Below, in pieces: positions 34,742 through 43,672 of a DNA stretch of 64,000 bases. The DNA comes from JBDIVL01 sp039794405 (GTDB lineage Bacteria > Planctomycetota > Brocadiia > Brocadiales > Brocadiaceae), in assembly GCA_039794405.1 (NCBI GenBank), contig JBDIVL010000020.1:1-64000 (forward strand), given 5' to 3'. A program made the position numbers and the translations under genes. Under the pieces are notes generated by a model. The model ran no database searches, had not been told where the DNA came from, and saw only the letters and a list, made by a program, of their open reading frames with translations. Every line of letters starts with the position of its first letter. Within the stretch, counting starts at the first letter, position 1.

Positions 34742-35107
34742 GTTCTTCTGGTGGTGTAAAATACTTTATGTAAATGTAAAGAGGAGTAAAAAACATGGGT
34801 GTTCCCATCTATACCCGGAGTTGTAAGATTTCAGAACAATAAACCAGGAGAGGAGGAGTACACTATAGTGAATGTATCAGAAATCGGTGACATAATCAAG
34901 GGGTTAGCAGAAAGACCGGGGGCAGTCTCATAAATCCGTCTTCTTTTTCCCATCCATACACAGTACGGCGAATCTGTGGATGAATGCTGCTACTTTTATA
35001 ATTCAATTGTATAGGAATTTTCATTTTATGTAAGCGGGTTTTGAGGAGGTATTGGTATAAGGTATGGGGTAGTAATATGATATGACAGAGCCTATAATGA
35101 TTTACCT
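34742..35107. other. Gene-free stretch with repeat sequence
   Basis: AATTGTATAGGAATTTTCAT (35005-35024) is a dispersed repeat also seen at 26561-26580 and, diverged, at 58508. No gene is recognised. Confidence 0.4.
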
Positions 35108-35929
35108 ATGAAAGCAGAAGAGGCGAAAGGGTGGAAAGTATTCAGGCAGATATTTACGGATCATTGGGATGGGTTTAAGAAGAAGTATCCACTCTATAAT
35201 AAGCAATACTATGATGAACGAGTAAAAAAGATGTTGTTTTGCGGTAATCCAGAAGAGATGGGATATATAAGGTACTAATGTTTTAGCTGTGGAGAGGGAA
35301 AACGAGTAGTATCGATGAGTTGCAAGAGTACAATGTGTTTGAGATGTGGTGGGAGGGTGTATGTGGATGAGTGGGTGAGTCAGGTAAGCAAGATGTTGCA
35401 TGAAGGGATAATATATCGCCCTATTATATTGACGGTACCGGAGAAGTTAAGGAAGACGTTTTCTAATCACGCAGAAGAGTTATTGGGAAAGCTGATGTCG
35501 AGTGGGGTAAAGTGTTTGGATGATTTTTTTAGCAGGGTCAGTAGGAAGGAGATTCGGGGAGGATGCATAGTAGTATTACAGACGCATGGGAGAAATGGGC
35601 GGTATAATCCGCATTTGCATATTATAGCTACGAGCGGGGGGATGGACAAAAATACCCAGAGGTGGGAACATTTGGAGTATTTACCGTATCCGATGTTGCA
35701 TAAGAAGTGGTAGAGGTATTTACTGGAGATGGTAAGGGAGGGGATAGATACGGAAGTGGAATTGAGCTTTTGGGCAATGAAGCAATCATTGATGCAGGAA
35801 TCGGGATGGCCAAATTTAACAAGGAATATTATGAGGGGTACATGCCAAAAGTCGGATACCCAAGGTGTAATAACTATACCATGGAGTGTGTTGAATGAAA
35901 GTCCGCCGAAGGCGTTAAGTTCATCATGC
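35108..35929 (+). pseudogene. IS91-type transposase pseudogene
   Basis: The first frame (35108-35278) reads AKGWKVFRQIFTDHWDGF and NPEEMGYIRY. After a frameshift, a second frame has the zinc-binding CFSCG and CLRCGG pair, VYVDEWVSQVSKMLHEG, LTVPEKLRKTF and the Y2-type block NPHLHIIATSGG. After a stop at 35713 the remnant continues in further frames. The order of zinc ribbon and HxH motif identifies an IS91/ISCR-like rolling-circle transposase. It is broken in at least two places and ends at MITE copy 2. Confidence 0.75.
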
Positions 35930-36033
35930 TATAGCGATCTCAAAACAAAATGTCACATAGCATAGCAGATTTTGCCAAGAATATAGGGCTTCTGAAGACT
36001 ATAAAAGTGACATTTTGTTTTAACATTACTATA
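35930..36033 (+). mobile_element. MITE copy 2
   Basis: About 104 bp, nearly identical to copy 1 over its whole length. Ends CTATAGCGATCTCAAAAC and its complement-like TTTTGTTTTAACATTACTATAG, here with the longest inverted repeats (about 28 bp). TA flanks both tips. It separates the IS91-type remnant from the cyclase remnant. Confidence 0.8.
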
Positions 36034-36360
36034 GAAAAAAGAGCGAGGGTCCATCTTCGCCATATATGCTTATAAGCTTATAAAATTTTTCTATCGCCTC
36101 GCACCAGGCCTGCTTCTTGAATGCATCAAGCGCTTCTGAAGAAAACAGACAAAGACCTCTTTGCTGTTGATTTGATTTTTTTTTCGGGCATATTAATTCG
36201 TATATTTCAAGGGATTTTGATTTTCCAACAAACAGAAATTTCCCAAGATTTCTTGTAAAGAAACCATCGAGTTGTGTGATTACCTCTTCAGAGGCCAATA
36301 TTCTTGTTGCAATCAATGTACCAATTGTTTGTTTTTGCCAGGAAAAAGATAATCTGCCAT
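36029..36360 (-). pseudogene. Class III adenylate/guanylate cyclase C-terminal remnant
   Basis: The minus strand reads ILASEEVITQL, FTRNLGKFLFVGKSKSLEIY and ELIC, a sequence typical of the stretch just after the catalytic domain of class III cyclases (LGxxxVVGKSxPVxVYEL). It continues into a TPR-like tail (ALDAFKKQAWCEAIEKFYKL). The start region is lost and the stop TAG is supplied by the tip of MITE copy 2. Confidence 0.55.
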
Positions 36361-36717
36361 ACCTTGTTTTTGGCGCGAGTATTATATAGGTATTGCATTT
36401 GCTTTTTTAGAGGAAATATTAACTATAGAAAATTGAAGAAGTACGCAGTATAATGCTTACCGATTATAAGGGGTTAAAAATTTTACAAACGAATTATTTT
36501 TGCCAATGAGTCAAGTTTTAAAAGTGACCAGGATTGTGTAAGATAAGCAGTCAGCTTGCAGCTTTCTACCCCCATTGCTGATAGTTGTCTGCTAACGGTC
36601 CCATGTATTTGTGAAATTGCAGTTAAAAACTCTTTTATCAGTCTGAGGCTTTGCCTCGCTCGTGTATTATGGATAAAAAACAAGAAAAAGAATTTAAATA
36701 CTAAAGAGAATATCAAT
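36361..36717. other. Gene-free stretch
   Basis: AT-rich sequence between the cyclase remnant and the lipoprotein gene. The open frame of the lipoprotein gene runs into it (36556) but has no start or family support. Confidence 0.35.
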
Positions 36718-37278
36718 ATGTGTAAACACTTAATAAAAAGATATTGGCTGCTTTTTTCTCTTGCTTGGTTATTAACAACGGGATGTACTCAGTTTTCCCT
36801 TAATCTGGAAGACCGTATAAAACAGGTAAATAATGGCTGCAAAGTGAGTATCGTTGATAGTCGATCCGATGAAAGGGTTTTTATTGATGGTTTAACTGTT
36901 AAGCCCATTCCTTCTGTAAGGGAAGTGTTATATTCGAAATTGTGTCTGAGTGATGAAATTCAGGAAATAGCAAGGAGTGGTGTGGAGCTAAAGATTTACA
37001 TATCGGGTGTTCAATGTGATATAATAAAACACCAGCCACGTATATATTTTCCATATCTTTATAAAGAAACGGGGTTAATCGGTGGTATAACAGGGTCTAT
37101 TCATGTAAGAAAACCAGGAGAAAAGGAGTCCCGTGAATATCTAATTATGCCACCACTTATCAAAATGGAAAAATATACTTATTCCAAAAAAGAAACTTAT
37201 AAAGAATTTATCGTTACTATCATTGAGGATTTTGCATCTGAAATCAAAAAAACGATTACGAAAATACAGAAAACCTAA
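36718..37278 (+). CDS. Lipoprotein of unknown function
   Basis: From the ATG at 36718 (AAAGAGA upstream) the product has 186 residues. MCKHLIKRYWLLFSLAWLLT with TGC following is a signal peptide and lipobox. The mature part is a single domain with VSIVDSRSDERVFIDGLTVK and VELKIYISGVQCDIIK, an apparent beta-rich fold, then a glycine turn (GLIGGITGSIHVRKPGEKES) and a C-terminal Lys-rich helix. The VSIVDSRSDE start recalls periplasmic LPS- or flagellum-assembly lipoproteins, but this is not a firm match. Longer starts upstream lack a ribosome-binding site. Confidence 0.65.
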   Translation: MCKHLIKRYWLLFSLAWLLTTGCTQFSLNLEDRIKQVNNGCKVSIVDSRSDERVFIDGLTVKPIPSVREVLYSKLCLSDEIQEIARSGVELKIYISGVQCDIIKHQPRIYFPYLYKETGLIGGITGSIHVRKPGEKESREYLIMPPLIKMEKYTYSKKETYKEFIVTIIEDFASEIKKTITKIQKT

Positions 37279-37741
37279 ATAGGAATCAATTTGGAAAACA
37301 GGAACCCTTTTATTTCTCCACGGAGAGGTTCCCTGCTCTTTCGCCGCCCGGAATGATATGCTGAGTTTTCGGATGGCTCTATGCCGGGAAATGCTAAAAG
37401 GCTTACAGAAGCAATTTTTCATCATATTCAATATTGCACATCTTAATTATCCTTCGCAGGAATCGTACAGGTACAATAAAATTACACCATGGATGACCCA
37501 TCCCACGGCATCTCTTTTGCTTCATTAAACTTGATTGTTTGTGGTTATAAGATAGTGTGGATGTAGGAGGTTAAAGTTAAATAAAACCTCAACTCCGGCC
37601 TTAATCTTACAACGCACATTTGTAGTTACCATGAATAATTATAAATAAACACGAATAGCCTGATAACTATAAATAATCATTTAGATAAAGTAATTGATCA
37701 ATATACTCATTATCACCTATGCCATGGAGAAGGAGAAATAC
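37279..37741. other. Gene-free stretch
   Basis: No gene, repeat or clear promoter is recognised before the protease gene. Confidence 0.35.
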
Positions 37742-38935
37742 GTGTCGAGAGAGAGGAGAAAACAGATAATTGAGGCAATTGAGAAGAAGAGAGATTCAAA
37801 GGTTATTACTTTTTTGACAAGTGACAGGCCTAACCTGGGGTTTTCAATTTCAACAGAGCTAGTTTCGATCCTTCATAGGCATATCCTGGCTGTTGAGGAA
37901 CAGAGCCGGTCCAGGATTGATTTATTCCTTTATAGCAGAGGAGGTCATAGCGATGTTCCATGGACAATTGTGTCGATGCTTCGGGAATATTGTGCGAAAG
38001 GGGCATTCTGTGTCCTGATACCATACAGGGCTCATAGTGCCGCAACGCTTATCGCAATTGGCGCAGACGAGATCGTGATGACGAAAAAGGCAGAGTTAGG
38101 TCCAATTGACATAACCATCAATAACGGACCATATAATCCAAGGGATGAAAAGACGAACGAACGCCTGCCAATTTCAGTCGAAGATGTGACCGGCTACTTT
38201 GATCTCCTTGATAAAGTTGGTTGTGAAAGGTCGGAAGAAAAGATGCGGGGTTTTGAATCTCTTACCAGCAAGGTCCATCCGATAGTGCTTGGAATGGTAA
38301 GCAGAATACTTGAGCAAACTGAACTGGTAGCACTGCGTGTATTAGGTACACGGTCTAAACCTTTTAACGAGGAAAAAAACCAGATGATTGTGCGCAGGTT
38401 ATCAGAGATATATTCTCACAGCCATACGATAAGCAGGACAGAAGCGATACAACAACTTGGTTTAGATCACATCGTTGATGCCGAGAGTATCGGGATTTCA
38501 GAAGAGTTGTGGTCCCTGTATGAAGAATATAATGAACTATTTCAGTTAGACAAACCTTTCTTACCAGAAGAACACATCATTGCAAACAATATTGAAGAGA
38601 ATACGTGGGAAGGTTTAAACCTTGCATGCATCGAAAGTATAAAGAGATTCGATATCTACCGGAAAAGCCTTACGGTTCGCAGGTTGAGGCAGACCCAGCC
38701 CCAGGTTACCCTAAACGTCAGTAATATTTCGTTTCCAACGATTAATATTCCCGCTCTGCCTCCTGAGGTAACCCCTGAACATATACGCCAAATTGTTGAG
38801 AAAATCGTTTCCGCTCAATTTCAATCAATTGTAAACAACGCAGCACGATCCGCTGTGAGCGAGTTTCTCAAAGCGCTACCGTCTACGGGTTTTGAGCATA
38901 TTTCATTCAATAGTGGTTGGCTTAAGGAGGATTAA
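37742..38935 (+). CDS. SDH-family Clp-fold serine proteinase
   Basis: A protein related to ClpP/SppA, of the family with a Ser-Asp-His catalytic arrangement (PF01972-type). ITFLTSDRPNLGFSIS, LFLYSRGGHSDVPWTIVSML and RAHSAATLIAIGADEIVMT (the nucleophile Ser probably in AHSAAT) and KAELGPIDITIN are the family landmarks. The C-terminal ~120 residues, with a Pro-rich linker (VSNISFPTINIPALPPEV), are probably a binding region. The best ribosome-binding site (AAGGAG, 7 nt) serves a GTG at 37742; ATGs at 37694 and 37724 would lengthen it. No membrane helix is seen, so it is probably cytoplasmic. A small gene follows 1 nt later. Confidence 0.8.
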   Translation: MSRERRKQIIEAIEKKRDSKVITFLTSDRPNLGFSISTELVSILHRHILAVEEQSRSRIDLFLYSRGGHSDVPWTIVSMLREYCAKGAFCVLIPYRAHSAATLIAIGADEIVMTKKAELGPIDITINNGPYNPRDEKTNERLPISVEDVTGYFDLLDKVGCERSEEKMRGFESLTSKVHPIVLGMVSRILEQTELVALRVLGTRSKPFNEEKNQMIVRRLSEIYSHSHTISRTEAIQQLGLDHIVDAESIGISEELWSLYEEYNELFQLDKPFLPEEHIIANNIEENTWEGLNLACIESIKRFDIYRKSLTVRRLRQTQPQVTLNVSNISFPTINIPALPPEVTPEHIRQIVEKIVSAQFQSIVNNAARSAVSEFLKALPSTGFEHISFNSGWLKED

Positions 38936-38936
38936 A

Positions 38937-39128
38937 ATGGAAAAGAAGAATTCATGGACGGCTGTTATAAAACCAGAAGATATTTTCAATAATCTTGCAG
39001 CTTTTGTGGGACAATGGAATACCGGTGTTGATGTAAAAGTTAATATTCCTCATCAAACATTGGAGGGTCCCATTATCATTAAGAATTATGAGGATTATCC
39101 GAAAAAAGAGAAGAGGAGTGGAGCATAG
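38937..39128 (+). CDS. Small partner protein of the SDH proteinase, unknown family
   Basis: A 63-residue soluble protein with a strong AAGGAGG ribosome-binding site inside the protease gene's last codons; the protease stop is 1 nt before this ATG. It starts MEKKNSWTAVIKPEDIFNNL and holds VDVKVNIPHQTLEGPIIIKN, ending in a Lys/Glu-rich tail. No family is recognised. Tight coupling suggests that it works with the protease, as adaptor, inhibitor or substrate (inference). Confidence 0.7.
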   Translation: MEKKNSWTAVIKPEDIFNNLAAFVGQWNTGVDVKVNIPHQTLEGPIIIKNYEDYPKKEKRSGA

Positions 39129-40153
39129 TAAGAAATTGAGTATTTCATTTTTATTTGACCAAATCATAAAATTCTCATATACTACGATATCGCATTTCCG
39201 TTTCCTAGATAACATTTTCGTAATAATCAAATAAATATTTGGGTCTTCTTCGCTTTGTGTGGATAAAACGATAATGCTGCGTTGCCAGCTATCTTTCGTT
39301 CTATGGATGACTGGAATGACAATCGCCCTCCGCTGGTGAGAGTGAAGGGGATGGTTGTTTCCCTCAATGAGCTCATTCTTACCCACATCTTTTATCTCGT
39401 TCTAACGCTCTGTGTCTTGCTCCCTGATATTTGAAATATGAGAGACCGATCAAGATATTTTCGTGATTGCAGCCATTCCTGGATAATCTCTACCATTTAT
39501 TATGGTAAATATGACGCAGAGCGCCTGGTTGTACGTTCCAACGCGGACAGCGGAGCACAGGCAATACATGCCTGCCCACTACCGTTTACTCCTTACGGAG
39601 TATAGGGTGTACGAAAGGGAAAGATGTAGGTAAGGATAAGTCTTCGTTTGAGGTAGTTACTCAAAATTCTGTTGAATATTATAAATTTTTATAACCACCC
39701 TGTTCCCCTCCTTTGCAAGGCCCATCATTACCCACAAGTCAGAAGGGGAATTTGAGGTTTTGCGATAACATCCAGACCGGGTAGTACGGACAAACTGGTT
39801 TGTCCGTGTTTGTTTCAATACGCACATGGATATGGATTATAAAACACTGACAAACAGAGTTTGTCAGTGCCACCCACGGAACTGGTTTACAGAAAATGAG
39901 AATTTCTGTACAATTAAGTTACAAACTTGAACTGATATCAATACCGTTTCGTAAAAACCTGGGTTCAAGCCGCCGTTTAAACCAATCAAGTGGCTTGAAC
40001 CGGCTTCTGCGGTTTGAAAGGTTCTTTTAGGAGCGATTAGAACTATGCTTCATGGTGTTTTCCAGTGAATTCTGAGTACTTACGTTTGGAGGGGGATTAA
40101 GGGGTGAGGAAACACACATATGAAAGCCAACAAAACAAAAGTTAGAGGAGAAA
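39129..40153. other. Gene-free kilobase with several repeats
   Basis: At 39555-39626 there is a dispersed repeat with TACGGAGTATAGGGTGTACG (inverted copy at 60485-60565). Two perfect hairpins follow: ACGGACAAAC/GTTTGTCCGT (39786-39807) and CACTGACAAAC/GTTTGTCAGTG (39845-39869); the former recurs diverged at 58550-58575. Around 39960-40020 there are TTTAAACC/GGTTTGAAA-type half-palindromes. No gene is recognised. Confidence 0.6.
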
Positions 40154-42301
40154 ATGAACGAATTACATATTACAAAAATTTCCAATGAACTCAATTTGCT
40201 TCCGAAACAAGTCAGAGCAACCGCCATGCTTCTTCATGAAGGAGCTACCGTTCCATTTATTGCCCGATACAGGAAGGAGGCAACTGGCAGTCTGGACGAG
40301 GTTGCTATCACCACAATTCGTGACCGTTTGGGTATGTTACTGGAACTGGACAAACGGCGCGAGGCTATCCTGAATGCCCTCCAGGAACGCGGGCAACTTA
40401 CCGATGAATTAAAAGAAAAAATTGAAACGGCTGAATCCCTTACAATTCTCGAAGATATTTATCTTCCCTATCGCCCGAAACGCCGAACGCGGGCTATGAT
40501 CGCAAGAGAAAAGGGGCTTGAACCATTAGCAGAGCGTATTTTTGCCCAGCAGGGTGTGGATTTGGCTGGGGAGGCGTCTACTTATATTAATGAAGAAAAG
40601 GGTGTTAATTCCCTTGAAGATGCCTTGTCCGGAGCGCGGGATATTATTGCAGAGTGGATAAATGAGAATCAGCTTGTCCGTACAAAGATACGCGACCTGT
40701 ATATGAATGCCGGAATTTTTCAATCAAGGGTGATTTCGGGCAAAGAAGAGGAAGGAATAAAATATAAGGATTACTTCAATTGGGAAGAACCTGTTGCCAA
40801 AGCCCCTTCTCACAGGATTCTTGCTATGAGACGCGGCGAGAACGAAGGATTTCTGATTATCCATATATATCCTCCTGAAGATAAGGCATTAACCATACTG
40901 GAAACAATTTTTGTTAAAGGAGATGGACCGGCTTCCCAACAAGTCAAGCTGGCTGTCCATGATGGTTACAAGAGGCTTTTGTCTCCATCGATGGAAACAG
41001 AAATACGTCTCATGACAAAGGAACGAGCAGAGAAAGATGCCATTAAGGTATTTGCTGAGAATCTGCGTCAACTCCTCCTTGCCCCGCCTCTTGGGCAGAA
41101 GAATATCCTCTCCATAGATCCTGGTTTTCGCACGGGATGTAAAATTGTATGCCTGGACAGGCAGGGAAAATTACTGCATACAGACACCATATTCCCTTTT
41201 CAGTCAGAGAAAGATGCGGGTGAAACTGCATCGAAGATTATCGACATGTGCGGGCGTTTTGAGATAGAGGCCATTGCTATAGGAAATGGTACTGCAGGAA
41301 GGGAAACGGAGTCATTTATCCGTACAATTCGTTTCCCAAAAAACATTCATGTTGTGATGGTTAATGAGAGTGGTGCATCAGTATACTCAGCTTCAGAAAT
41401 TGCCCGAGAGGAATTCCCTGATTACGATGTAACGGTACGTGGCTCTGTATCGATTGGCAGGCGTCTTATGGACCCTCTCGCAGAGCTGGTAAAGATAGAT
41501 CCGAGATCGATTGGTGTGGGACAGTACCAGCACGATGTTGACCAGGGCGCTTTAAAAAAGAGCCTTGATGAAGTGGTAATGAGCTGTGTAAATAAGGTTG
41601 GCGTAGAGGTAAATACTGCCAGTAAGGAGCTCCTGATGTATATTTCAGGTCTGGGACCTCAGCTAGCAGGAAATATTGTAAAATACCGGAATGAACATGG
41701 TCCGTTTACATCGAGAGAAGAGCTAAAAAAAGTTCCCAGATTAGGACCACATGCCTTTGAGCAATCTGCAGGTTTTTTGCGTATCAGGAATGGGAAAAAT
41801 CCCCTCGATGGAAGTGCAGTCCACCCTGAAAGTTATTCCCTTGTAGACGTCATGGCAAAGGATATGAAATGTACCATCCCTGATTTAATGCATAACGAAA
41901 GGCTCAGGAAGAGTATTGATCTTAAGAAATATGTAACGGATGCGGTTGGTATTCCCACATTGAGCGATATTATGGCGGAGTTGTCCATGCCCGGCCGTGA
42001 TCCTCGGGAAAAATTTGAATCTTTTGGATTCGCAGAAGGAATTATGAAGATAGAGGATGTAACACCTGGCATGAGGCTTCCCGGTGTTATTACCAACATT
42101 ACGGCATTTGGTGCCTTTGTAGATATAGGGGTTCATCAGGATGGGCTTGTGCATATTAGTGAACTCGCAGATTCTTTCGTAAAAAATCCCAATGACGTTG
42201 TTAAGGTACATCAAAAGGTAACTGTTACAGTTCTCAATGTAGATTTGCAGAGAAGAAGGATTTCACTTTCATTAAAGACTAAGGAAAAACAGACAAATTA
42301 G
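40154..42301 (+). CDS. tex: Tex-family S1 RNA-binding protein
   Basis: A 715-residue nucleic-acid-binding protein of the Tex/Spt6-like family, cytoplasmic, linked to transcription. AGAGGAG precedes the ATG. Domain order: helical N-terminal domain (PKQVRATAMLLHEGATVPFI), YqgF-like RNase H fold (ILSIDPGFRTGCKIVCLD), helix-hairpin-helix region (ISGLGPQLAGNIVKYRNEHG) and a C-terminal S1 domain (ITNITAFGAFVDIGVHQDGL). The length is close to the usual ~770. It stands alone. Confidence 0.94.
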   Translation: MNELHITKISNELNLLPKQVRATAMLLHEGATVPFIARYRKEATGSLDEVAITTIRDRLGMLLELDKRREAILNALQERGQLTDELKEKIETAESLTILEDIYLPYRPKRRTRAMIAREKGLEPLAERIFAQQGVDLAGEASTYINEEKGVNSLEDALSGARDIIAEWINENQLVRTKIRDLYMNAGIFQSRVISGKEEEGIKYKDYFNWEEPVAKAPSHRILAMRRGENEGFLIIHIYPPEDKALTILETIFVKGDGPASQQVKLAVHDGYKRLLSPSMETEIRLMTKERAEKDAIKVFAENLRQLLLAPPLGQKNILSIDPGFRTGCKIVCLDRQGKLLHTDTIFPFQSEKDAGETASKIIDMCGRFEIEAIAIGNGTAGRETESFIRTIRFPKNIHVVMVNESGASVYSASEIAREEFPDYDVTVRGSVSIGRRLMDPLAELVKIDPRSIGVGQYQHDVDQGALKKSLDEVVMSCVNKVGVEVNTASKELLMYISGLGPQLAGNIVKYRNEHGPFTSREELKKVPRLGPHAFEQSAGFLRIRNGKNPLDGSAVHPESYSLVDVMAKDMKCTIPDLMHNERLRKSIDLKKYVTDAVGIPTLSDIMAELSMPGRDPREKFESFGFAEGIMKIEDVTPGMRLPGVITNITAFGAFVDIGVHQDGLVHISELADSFVKNPNDVVKVHQKVTVTVLNVDLQRRRISLSLKTKEKQTN

Positions 42302-42513
42302 TACTTTTTCAAAAATACTTTTCCATTTTTATAACACTATAACAATTGTTTAGGGGAGAACCTTGTATTTTCTAGAATTGGAAAACAAGGATAAGTGCTT
42401 TGGATAGCCAGTTTTCCATATATGTCGGTATACCTTTTGCAATATTTGCAAATTAAGGGGGATTTTCGGTATGATACTGAATAATTAACCTTGAGCAAGG
42501 GGGGTAATACTCT

Positions 42514-43380
42514 GTGATTAATTCTGATACCCGCATTGCTGTTGTTATTGTAACGAGAAATCGTATTGCAAGTCTTCTCAATACGCTAAATCAGCTTTGT
42601 TCACTTCCCGAACAGCCTCAAGTTATTGTGATTGATAACAGTTCCTCGGATAGTACAATAGACAATGTTCGATCTTATTATCCTCAGGTAAAGGCCATAT
42701 CTTTGTCAGAAAATCTTGGACCTGCGGGAAGAAATATCGGTGTCTATCATACCGAGTGTCCATATGTAGCGTTTAGTGATGATGATTCGTGGTGGGCCCC
42801 CGGATCACTTGCCAGGGCTACTGATCTTTTTGATAGGTATCCACGGTTGGCCCTTATTGCAGCGAAGATTTTTGTTGGGCAGGAGCAAAAATTAGACCCA
42901 ACATGTAAAGAGATGGCTATGGGAAAGTTGCCTGTTTTTCCCGATACTCCGGGTTTTCCGATTTTAGGCTTTCTTGCCTGCGGGTCCATCATCCGTCGGT
43001 CAGCGTATCTTGCTGTGGGTGGATACGAGAAACGGTTCGGCATTGGTGGTGAGGAAAGCATGTTAGCGATGGACCTTGCAACAAAGGGTTGGCGCTTAGC
43101 GTATGTGGAAAATATCACTGCATATCATTTTCCATCCCCAGTTCGTAATTACGGCAATCGGCGTCGATGTGAGGTGAGAAACATCCTGATAACTGCATGG
43201 CTTAGACGACCACTGGATATTGCTCTTTCGAAAACGATAAGTTTCTTAAAGCCTGCATTACGTGATCCTTATATTCGTGCTGGACTATTGGATGCTTTAA
43301 CAAAAATAGTTTGGTTACTTCAGTCACGTAAACCTGTACCAAAACATGTCGAGATGGCCCTTAGAATTCTGGAAGAATAG
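42514..43380 (+). CDS. Family 2 glycosyltransferase
   Basis: A 288-residue GT-A fold enzyme with AAGGGGGG before a GTG start. IAVVIVTRNRIASLLNTLNQ is the nucleotide-binding start, SLSENLGPAGRNIG and the metal-binding Asp cluster FSDDDSWWAPGS follow, and GGYEKRFGIGGEESMLAMDL is the acceptor-side loop typical of rhamnosyl/mannosyl-type GT2 enzymes. No membrane helix is seen. It is not in a polysaccharide cluster, so its acceptor is unknown. Confidence 0.87.
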   Translation: MINSDTRIAVVIVTRNRIASLLNTLNQLCSLPEQPQVIVIDNSSSDSTIDNVRSYYPQVKAISLSENLGPAGRNIGVYHTECPYVAFSDDDSWWAPGSLARATDLFDRYPRLALIAAKIFVGQEQKLDPTCKEMAMGKLPVFPDTPGFPILGFLACGSIIRRSAYLAVGGYEKRFGIGGEESMLAMDLATKGWRLAYVENITAYHFPSPVRNYGNRRRCEVRNILITAWLRRPLDIALSKTISFLKPALRDPYIRAGLLDALTKIVWLLQSRKPVPKHVEMALRILEE

Positions 43381-43538
43381 GGCTGAATAAAATATTCCCC
43401 GATCGATGGAACCTGTAGCTGTAACGAAAAATGAGGTGTTGGAGTTGTGGAGTGATGAAGATTTGTTATGGGTGAAATCCTTCTGTATGTCAAATGTCAA
43501 AATCTAAAGTTCAAAATGAGATTGGATAATAGGACACG

Positions 43539-43580
43539 TGTCATGCTACATTTCTGTAATGTTACACTTCTGTATTGTGT
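43539..43580 (+). promoter_or_regulatory. Putative enhancer array (TGT/ACA dyads)
   Basis: TGTCATGCTACA, TGTAATGTTACA and TGTATTGTGT occur at regular spacing of about 18 bp. The array ends about 94-96 bp before a GG-N10-GC box at 43674, close to the 97 bp seen at the other two arrays. Confidence 0.4.
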
Positions 43581-43672
43581 CCATTATCATTGATGAAAGA
43601 ATAGTATTATGCCAAATCATAGAAGACTGAGGAAATACGCTAAAAAGAGGTTTTATATATTTGAGGTGTGCC

